Assembly (NCBI RefSeq): GCF_019308355.1
Contig: NZ_JAAGKM010000002.1
Span: forward strand, 1-64,000
Direction: 5' to 3'
Source of the DNA: Empedobacter falsenii
GTDB lineage: Bacteria > Bacteroidota > Bacteroidia > Flavobacteriales > Weeksellaceae
DNA: 64,000 bases
The notes under the pieces were generated by a model. It was not told where the DNA came from and ran no database searches. It was given only the letters and a program-made list of their open reading frames with translations. A program made the translations under genes and the position numbers. Positions 56,429-64,000 of the stretch are shown in pieces (positions within the stretch are counted from its first letter, which is position 1; every line of letters starts with the position of its first letter).

Positions 56429-58030
56429 TTATCGTTTCAAAAGATTGATACTAACAGTTGCCAATTCACTGTTTGGATATTTTTTGAACAATGTTTTATC
56501 TGGAACTAAACCAGTTTCTTGACAAATTCGATGAAAAACATCGACTTCTACAATATATTGATCCGAAAATCCATGCGTTGCATCATACGCTGTTGCAGGT
56601 GTATTTCCTAAATTCTCCGCCGTTAAATCTGGAGCAATCGTATGTAATTCGATCAATAACAAACCAAATTTATCTACATAAGGCGCCCATTTTTTGAGAT
56701 GATTCAATAAATTTTGTTCCACATCATTATTTGACAATCGTTTTCCTCTAAACGCAAAAGCTCCTGTAGAAGCACTAATTCGATTTGTTTTGATATCTTC
56801 TACATCTTCCCAAATTCGATTATGATCTAAAAATGTTCTAATGTTTAATAAATCACTCAACTCTATTGAATAATCATTTTTCAAATCTGTTGCCAAACGA
56901 TCTGGATCACCAATATCACCCCAAATCACTTTTGCCCAAATATCATTTTTAATTAAATTGGCACGCGTTACTTTCAGCGCTGCTTGATTATAATCTGCAC
57001 CAACCAAAAAAAGTGGATATTCGTCGAGATGTTTTCCCCGTAAGGTTTGACGTTCTATCACATCATACAAATGTTGTAAAAGCGCTCCATTCCCGCATCC
57101 CATATCCAAAATTCCTTTCGGTTGCTCTTCTATTGGACGATTAAAAATATCTACAATAAACTCATCAATCACTTTGAAATAAGTGGAATGCGCTCCTCCA
57201 CTACCCCAAACATTCATTTCGCGATTCACGTGTTGTTCATCTTCGCCTTCGGTAATTTCACGCAATTTTGTTGGCGAACCAAAAAGCAAATCATTCAACT
57301 TCGCGAACATTGGTAAATAAGAAACTGTAACACCATAAGATGTTGCACGGCGCGCAAAAAATAATCCTATTTCTGTGAATTTATAGTTTTTTTCGTGTTT
57401 TGTAAACCAACCTAATTCGGTTAATCGTTCCAATATTTTCTCGAAAGTTTGTGGGTTTTTGTGAAATTCATATGGATTGAAAGAAGCTTCCATAAAGTAT
57501 TTATGAAACAAACCACTCATTCCCATTCGCACAATAATTGGTCCAACTAAAACGCCTTCGATATGTTTGGTAATTTGATAATGCAAAGGTTTTTCAAGAA
57601 ACTCTTCGTCGTCAGCAGTCATCAAATAAGTTTTATATTTATCAAATAATTTAATCCATTTTTTACAAAATTCATCCGAAAAATCATGTTGATTAATTAC
57701 TTCATTTTCTGCCAAAAAAACAGCTAAATCATGGTAAATATCAACATTAGTAAATGCGCGATCTGAATATTTATTGGTTTGAATCTCGACGCTATTTTCT
57801 GCATTATTCACTGAATATTCTAACATATTCTGCGAAGCCAACACACGCAAAGCAACATTTAGATAACCTTCGTTTGCCTGAAATTCGTTTGTCAATTCTT
57901 CTAACTGTATAGTTTTACGCTCGACGATATAATGCAAAGCTCCTTTTTTAGCCAAAGCACTTAATACCGGAGCCGTTACCAAACCATCGAGATGTCTAAA
58001 AATTAACGATCTCAAATATTTTTTATCCAT
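56429..58030 (-). CDS. class I SAM-dependent methyltransferase (AprA-like)
   Basis: The 533 aa protein has a SAM-binding motif LDMGCGNG at 308-315 followed by YPLFLVGADYN and DLLNIRTFLDH, typical of class I methyltransferases. Two winged-helix-like segments precede it: TAPVLSALAKKGALHYI and later VGPIIVRMGMSGLFHKYF, the second followed by ILERLTELGWFTKHEKNYKFTEIGLFF. This layout resembles the AprA-related methyltransferase module of polyketide systems and plant-type O-methyltransferases. No biosynthetic genes are near, so its substrate is unknown. The gene is monocistronic. Confidence 0.75.
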   Translation of the reverse strand: MDKKYLRSLIFRHLDGLVTAPVLSALAKKGALHYIVERKTIQLEELTNEFQANEGYLNVALRVLASQNMLEYSVNNAENSVEIQTNKYSDRAFTNVDIYHDLAVFLAENEVINQHDFSDEFCKKWIKLFDKYKTYLMTADDEEFLEKPLHYQITKHIEGVLVGPIIVRMGMSGLFHKYFMEASFNPYEFHKNPQTFEKILERLTELGWFTKHEKNYKFTEIGLFFARRATSYGVTVSYLPMFAKLNDLLFGSPTKLREITEGEDEQHVNREMNVWGSGGAHSTYFKVIDEFIVDIFNRPIEEQPKGILDMGCGNGALLQHLYDVIERQTLRGKHLDEYPLFLVGADYNQAALKVTRANLIKNDIWAKVIWGDIGDPDRLATDLKNDYSIELSDLLNIRTFLDHNRIWEDVEDIKTNRISASTGAFAFRGKRLSNNDVEQNLLNHLKKWAPYVDKFGLLLIELHTIAPDLTAENLGNTPATAYDATHGFSDQYIVEVDVFHRICQETGLVPDKTLFKKYPNSELATVSINLLKR

Positions 58031-58120
58031 TTTGGGCGATTTTTTCTACTATAAATATATTGAAAATTGCGAAAAGTTGATGTGAAGGTTATTGTAAAAT
58101 TTTAAAAATTAGAAATTAAA

Positions 58121-58148
58121 AAAAACCTCATCTATTGACAAGGTTTTT
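58121..58148 (-). terminator. terminator of the PepSY-like gene
   Basis: AAAAACCT (58121-58128) and AGGTTTTT (58141-58148) form an eight-bp stem with a 12-base loop, followed by T-rich sequence on the minus strand, 11 bases after the stop codon. Confidence 0.65.
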
Positions 58149-58159
58149 GATGTATTTGA

Positions 58160-58771
58160 TTAATCAATTTTGATAAAATTACCATTCAAATCAAATTTCA
58201 AATCGACATTATTTTGTAACAATTCTACTTTTATTTCTTTGTCTTTTGTATCCATTTCAATTGATTTCGCATCGATTTTAGGATATTTTGATTGAAGATA
58301 TTTTTGAATATTATCTGGGAAAAATTTAATCGGAATCGCTTTTCCTAAACCATTTTTCACCTCCTTCCAATCACCATTATCTGTAAATTCTATTTTTGTT
58401 CCGTCTTTCAACTGAATATTATATGTTGTGATATTGCGTTCAACTTCTTTTATCGCATTCACAAACTCCATATTACCAAAGTTTTTCGAAACAAAATTTT
58501 GTGCATTAACAGGTAAACTATTTGCTGAAATCACCGTTTCATTTGGATCAATATTTACCGTTTTTTGTTGACCATTATCTTGTAAAACCACATAAGTATT
58601 TTGTGAAGTCGATGACTCTGGATGATTCGCAATATCACTTTCCGAAACAATTGGCTGTTCTGCAACTTCAGATTTACTTGTGATAACTTCTGAGTTTTCT
58701 GTTTTCTTCGATTCACACGAAGAGAAAACTAAGCTTAAAATGGCGGCTGTTGATAAAATTATTTTTCTCAT
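58160..58771 (-). CDS. PepSY-like lipoprotein
   Basis: The 203 aa protein has a clear lipoprotein signal (lipobox VFSSC, cysteine near 19). The C-terminal 120 residues are two PepSY-like repeats (FVSKNFGNMEFVNAIKEVERNITTYNIQLKDGTKIEFTDNGDWKEV, then IQKYLQSKYPKIDAKSIEMDTKDKEIKVELLQNNVDLKFDLNGNFIKI). Such domains in Bacteroidota occur in periplasmic or surface lipoproteins of unknown role, and some inhibit proteases. It is downstream of the amylase genes but separated by a terminator. Confidence 0.8.
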   Translation of the reverse strand: MRKIILSTAAILSLVFSSCESKKTENSEVITSKSEVAEQPIVSESDIANHPESSTSQNTYVVLQDNGQQKTVNIDPNETVISANSLPVNAQNFVSKNFGNMEFVNAIKEVERNITTYNIQLKDGTKIEFTDNGDWKEVKNGLGKAIPIKFFPDNIQKYLQSKYPKIDAKSIEMDTKDKEIKVELLQNNVDLKFDLNGNFIKID

Positions 58772-58814
58772 GATTTGGATTTTAAACGTTTATCAACAAG
58801 CATTATACCATAAA

Positions 58815-58844
58815 AAAAGCTGATTAAAAATTTAACCAGCTTTT
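58815..58844 (-). terminator. terminator of the second amylase gene
   Basis: A 14-base inverted repeat (58815-58828 with 58831-58844; ends AAAAGCTG/CAGCTTTT), with one mispair that is G-U in the minus strand, followed by a T run, lies seven bases after the amylase stop. Confidence 0.8.
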
Positions 58845-58850
58845 AAGAAT

Positions 58851-60239
58851 TTATTTTTTCTTCTGAACTAAAATCAGGTATTCCCAAGGTTTTAATTTCA
58901 GTTTTGTTGTTGCATCAAATGTAACATCTTCGTTGTTCATAAAGTTTTTGTACACACCATTAATTGGAACTGTAATTTCTTTATTTGCTTTCGTAAAATT
59001 CGCAATAAAATAAGCTTCTGTCGTATTTTTATGACGTTTGAACGCTAAGATAGATTTATCATCAGATGTTTTCAAACGTTCGTAAGAAGCCGCTTTTTTC
59101 GCTCCATTAAATGCTTCATTTGTGATTTTTAGTTCTCCTAACTTTTCGTAAACGCCACGCATTTTTGCTGTTGGATTACGATCAATAGAATCTTTGACAA
59201 AGAATTTTAAACGACGATTAAAATCTTCTTCTTGTCCATTATAAATCAAAGGAATTCCTGGTAAAGTATACGTTAATGCAGCAAATGTTTCGACCGCATG
59301 ACCCATTCTTTCGTACTCAGTTCCAGCCCAAGAATTTTCGTCATGATTTGATGTGAATAATAATTTATAATCATCCGCTTGCCATTTTTTCGGAAGCGAA
59401 TCCATGTACGCATCAATCGCAGAAACATTCTTTTTACCTTTTGCAATATCATTCATGATATGATGAATTTCCCAACCATAAGCAGCATCAAATGCATTAT
59501 TTGCTAATAAATCTGGCTTCTCTGTTTCACCTAACATAAAAATTTCGCGACCTTTTGCCAATTGTGGTTTTGCTTCATTCCAAAAATCTGTTGGAACTTC
59601 ATGCGCCATATCACAACGGAAACCATCAATTTTGAAATCATCTAACCAATATTTCATATCGGCAATCATCTGTTTGCGCATTTCTTTGTTATCGAAATTT
59701 AATGCCACAACATCCGACCAATCGTAAGGAGAATGCATTTTCCCGTTCTTATCTTGTTCGTACCAATCAGGATGTTGTTTTACCCAAGGATGATCCCAAG
59801 CCGTGTGATTCGCAACCCAATCCAAAATCACATAGATTCCGTTTTTGTGCGCTTCATCAACCAATTTCTTAAAATCTTCGGCATTTCCAAATTCTGGATT
59901 GATTCCTCTATAATCTTTGATTGAATAATACGAACCTAAACCTTCTTTTCGATTTTCTTCTCCAATTGGATAAATAGGCATAATCCAAAGGATCTTAACC
60001 CCTAATTTTTTGATATTCGAAATCTCTTTTGTTACCGCAGCAAAAGTTCCTTCCGGCGAAAATTGACGAACATTCACTTCATAAATCACAGAAGTTTCCG
60101 CCATATCAGCCGTAAAAGGCAAAATACTTTGTTCTTTCCTTTCTTTTTTAACGTCTTCTGACTTTGTTTCCTTTTTGTTTTCACAACTTGTCAAAAACAA
60201 AGTTGTTATCAAGGTTAAACCAACTATTTTTTTTATCAT
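58851..60239 (-). CDS. GH13 alpha-amylase family lipoprotein
   Basis: From ATG 60239 (462 aa) the protein carries a lipoprotein signal (lipobox FLTSC, Cys 19). The GH13 catalytic residues are D200 (FRCDMAHE), E228 (MLGETEK) and D290 (SNHDEN), and region I is DWVANHT. It acts on alpha-glucans at the cell surface or in the periplasm; exact product pattern cannot be told. A TTG at 60260 lies upstream but would add MRSNRRK before the signal. It follows the other amylase by 25 bases. Confidence 0.9.
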   Translation of the reverse strand: MIKKIVGLTLITTLFLTSCENKKETKSEDVKKERKEQSILPFTADMAETSVIYEVNVRQFSPEGTFAAVTKEISNIKKLGVKILWIMPIYPIGEENRKEGLGSYYSIKDYRGINPEFGNAEDFKKLVDEAHKNGIYVILDWVANHTAWDHPWVKQHPDWYEQDKNGKMHSPYDWSDVVALNFDNKEMRKQMIADMKYWLDDFKIDGFRCDMAHEVPTDFWNEAKPQLAKGREIFMLGETEKPDLLANNAFDAAYGWEIHHIMNDIAKGKKNVSAIDAYMDSLPKKWQADDYKLLFTSNHDENSWAGTEYERMGHAVETFAALTYTLPGIPLIYNGQEEDFNRRLKFFVKDSIDRNPTAKMRGVYEKLGELKITNEAFNGAKKAASYERLKTSDDKSILAFKRHKNTTEAYFIANFTKANKEITVPINGVYKNFMNNEDVTFDATTKLKLKPWEYLILVQKKK

Positions 60240-60264
60240 TTTTCTTCTATTACTTCTCAAAAAA

Positions 60265-61920
60265 TTAATTCACTTTTTCCAATAATACAATATCAGAAGT
60301 CGTATTCAATTCTAAATTTCCGTTCACAACTTTTCCTGAAAAACCTGAATAAGCATCGCGAATTTTAGCACCATCTTTCCAGATAGAACTTACATTAATT
60401 GTTTTTTTACCAATTGGCATTTCCAATCCAATCACCACTTCGTCTGTCTTATATTTTCTAGTAAAAATATATGGTTGATCTTGTAAATCTGTTTGATTAC
60501 CTGCGCCAACTGCTGGATGATTTCGTCTGAATTGTCCTAATTTTTGATAATGTTCTAACAATAATTTTGTTTCTTGATTAGAATTTACATCATCCCAATT
60601 CATGAAAGAACGCAAATTTGCATCACCATCAACACCTTCTATTTCTAAAGGTCTAGCCGACTCATCGCCATAATAAACTTGCGAAATACCTGGCGTTAAT
60701 AATAAACGTGTCGCAGCATCAAAATTATTTTCTCGTTTTATGTCAAACGGAGAACCGTCGTCATGAGATGTAATATAACTCATCACGGTTTTACCATTCA
60801 TTTTATTTTGTAAAATCGAGTTGTAACGATTAAATACCTGTTGAGAAGTTTCGTTTTGAGTCGAACGCAAATCGAAGTTAATCAATGCATCAAATCCATT
60901 TTCGAAATAATTAACTTTTTTATCTGGAAATGGAAATTCTAATGCATCGTTCACCGAATAATTATAAACTTCTCCAATTAAATAAAAATCATTTTGATCT
61001 AAAACTTTTTCTGGATGATTGATTTTATATTGATTAAATGCATCTTGACAAATCTCTGCAAACTTCTTCCACACGCTTTCTTCTGTATGTTTCACCGTAT
61101 CTACACGATAACCATCAATACCATATTTTTTGATATAATCCGAAAGCCATTTCATGATGTAATATTTTGGCGCTTTTGGCAGATTGTATTTGATGAAAAA
61201 AGTATTCAACTCTGCAACTTCTCTATCCAAACGACCTTCTTGTGACCATTTTGCAATCAATTGTGGAGGCAATAAAACATCATCTTCTGACTCGGTTAAA
61301 ATATCTGGTAAATTGGCCACCAAGGTACATTCTACGGTTGTTTCGTAAGAATCGTAAGTGCATTGTGGCGAAACACGAACCCAATCTGCAGGAAAAACAC
61401 CATCAGAATCTGTGACTGGTCCCGTGTGATTGATGACAGCATCTAACATAATTCGGATTCCCTTTGCATGTGCTTTATCTACTAATTCTTGCAATTCTTT
61501 TTCGGTTCCCCAATTTTTATCTATCGACGACCAATCTTTTGTCCAATAACCATGAAAACCATAAGTTGCACCTTGACCTTCGTTAACAGAACCATGAACT
61601 TGTTCTACAATCGGAGTCATCCAAATGGCATTAACTCCTAAATCTGAAAAATAATTATCTTCGATTTTATTGATTACCCCACGAAAATCTCCTCCTTCAA
61701 AACCTCTTAATTTAGATGTTTTAGCAGTTCTCCCGTAATTAACATCATTCTTTTTATCTCCATTCTCGAAACGATCGGTCAATAAAAAATAAATATTTGC
61801 ACCATTCCAAACAAATGGTTGTTTTTCTGAATGATTTGTCTGCGTAGCTTGTGTTGTTGTTTTTGAACAAGAGCTTAAAAACAATGAAGCTATTCCTAAC
61901 GTGAAAAGTATTTTTTTCAT
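60265..61920 (-). CDS. GH13 alpha-amylase / cyclomaltodextrinase-like lipoprotein
   Basis: The 551 aa lipoprotein (lipobox FLSSC, Cys 18) is a GH13 enzyme with region I DAVINHT, nucleophile D264 (YRVDTVKH), acid E307 (LIGEVYN) and D387 (TSHDDGS). The NIYFLLTDRFENGD start and EGGDFRGVINKI are typical of periplasmic alpha-amylases of sus loci. It is between susB and the second amylase, with a repeat element just upstream, and probably degrades maltodextrins in the periplasm or on the surface. Confidence 0.9.
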   Translation of the reverse strand: MKKILFTLGIASLFLSSCSKTTTQATQTNHSEKQPFVWNGANIYFLLTDRFENGDKKNDVNYGRTAKTSKLRGFEGGDFRGVINKIEDNYFSDLGVNAIWMTPIVEQVHGSVNEGQGATYGFHGYWTKDWSSIDKNWGTEKELQELVDKAHAKGIRIMLDAVINHTGPVTDSDGVFPADWVRVSPQCTYDSYETTVECTLVANLPDILTESEDDVLLPPQLIAKWSQEGRLDREVAELNTFFIKYNLPKAPKYYIMKWLSDYIKKYGIDGYRVDTVKHTEESVWKKFAEICQDAFNQYKINHPEKVLDQNDFYLIGEVYNYSVNDALEFPFPDKKVNYFENGFDALINFDLRSTQNETSQQVFNRYNSILQNKMNGKTVMSYITSHDDGSPFDIKRENNFDAATRLLLTPGISQVYYGDESARPLEIEGVDGDANLRSFMNWDDVNSNQETKLLLEHYQKLGQFRRNHPAVGAGNQTDLQDQPYIFTRKYKTDEVVIGLEMPIGKKTINVSSIWKDGAKIRDAYSGFSGKVVNGNLELNTTSDIVLLEKVN

Positions 61921-61989
61921 ACTAAAAAGTTTTGAGTAGTAAGTTTTGAGTATTGAGTAATAAGTTTCTCAATACTCATCACTCATTAC

Positions 61990-61992
<3 letters not shown>
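61921..61992. repeat. dispersed hairpin repeat, copy 2
   Basis: The susB-amylase spacer is made of the same words as the 5.6 kb repeat (TTTTGAGTAGTAAG, GAGTAATAAG). It has a perfect 11-bp stem TGAGTATTGAG (61947-61957) with CTCAATACTCA (61968-61978), and a second part AGTAATGAGTGATGAG on the complement. The right end overlaps the susB stop codon. No T tract follows. Confidence 0.7.

Positions 61993-64000
<2,008 letters not shown>

Overview
This window is visibly AT-rich and reads as a chromosomal segment of a Bacteroidota bacterium, class Flavobacteriia. The support is: Bacteroidota-type promoters (TTTG, about 19 bases, TANNTTTG), almost no Shine-Dalgarno signals, three GLPGLI-family proteins, a DUF5103 type IX secretion plug protein, a DUF3467 gene overlapping rpoC, and a SusB-like GH97 enzyme. 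A Weeksellaceae member such as Empedobacter or a relative is my best guess, but species cannot be fixed by reading alone. There are no rRNA genes, insertion sequences, prophage genes or CRISPR arrays.

Layout. 0-4.5 kb (minus strand): surface polysaccharide operon ugd, rfbB, wzm, wzt. 4.8-8.2 kb (plus): panB, an RluA-type pseudouridine synthase, an LpxL-like acyltransferase and a family 2 glycosyltransferase. 8.3-14.5 kb (plus): three GLPGLI-family secreted proteins, nicotinamidase pncA, and a large CarboxypepD_reg-like outer-membrane barrel protein. 14.5-17.7 kb (minus): dapF, mltG and a BBE-type flavin oxidase. 17.9-21.7 kb: DegP/HtrA protease and small outer-membrane proteins, one with a broken start. 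21.7-23.0 kb: an E2 acyltransferase.

23.3-36.7 kb (minus): the translation and transcription block, read as tRNA-Thr, tRNA-Tyr, tRNA-Gly, tuf, tRNA-Trp, secE, nusG, rplK, rplA, rplJ, rplL, rpoB, rpoC, DUF3467. It has a strong promoter in front of tRNA-Thr, hairpins after tuf, rplL and rpoB, and a clear final terminator. 36.8-39.5 kb: rpsU, xerC, hpf and an acyl-CoA dehydrogenase. 39.7-49.8 kb: an OmpW-like protein, a CDF metal transporter with a small lipoprotein, proline catabolic pruA, a DUF1003 protein, a two-gene unknown operon (853 aa secreted protein plus lipoprotein), DUF2200 and DUF5103. 49.8-56.4 kb: fused alpha/beta 2-oxoacid dehydrogenase E1, a two-domain M16 protease and a coiled-coil membrane protein with an apparent nonsense codon. 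56.4-64 kb (minus): a methyltransferase, a PepSY-like lipoprotein, two GH13 lipoprotein amylases and GH97 SusB, forming a starch/maltodextrin locus that runs off the right edge.

Most worth a second look: two genes whose starts look mutated (19.5 kb and 55.3 kb); a dispersed hairpin repeat in two operon spacers (5.6 and 61.9 kb); a predicted leaderless mRNA for the unknown two-gene operon at 44.5-48.0 kb; a perfect hairpin at the predicted start of the tRNA-tuf transcript; and a run of terminators whose only mispairs become G-U in the transcribed strand. No clearly new defence, mobile or biosynthetic system was found. The GLPGLI cluster and the 853 aa/lipoprotein pair are the best candidates for undescribed functions.
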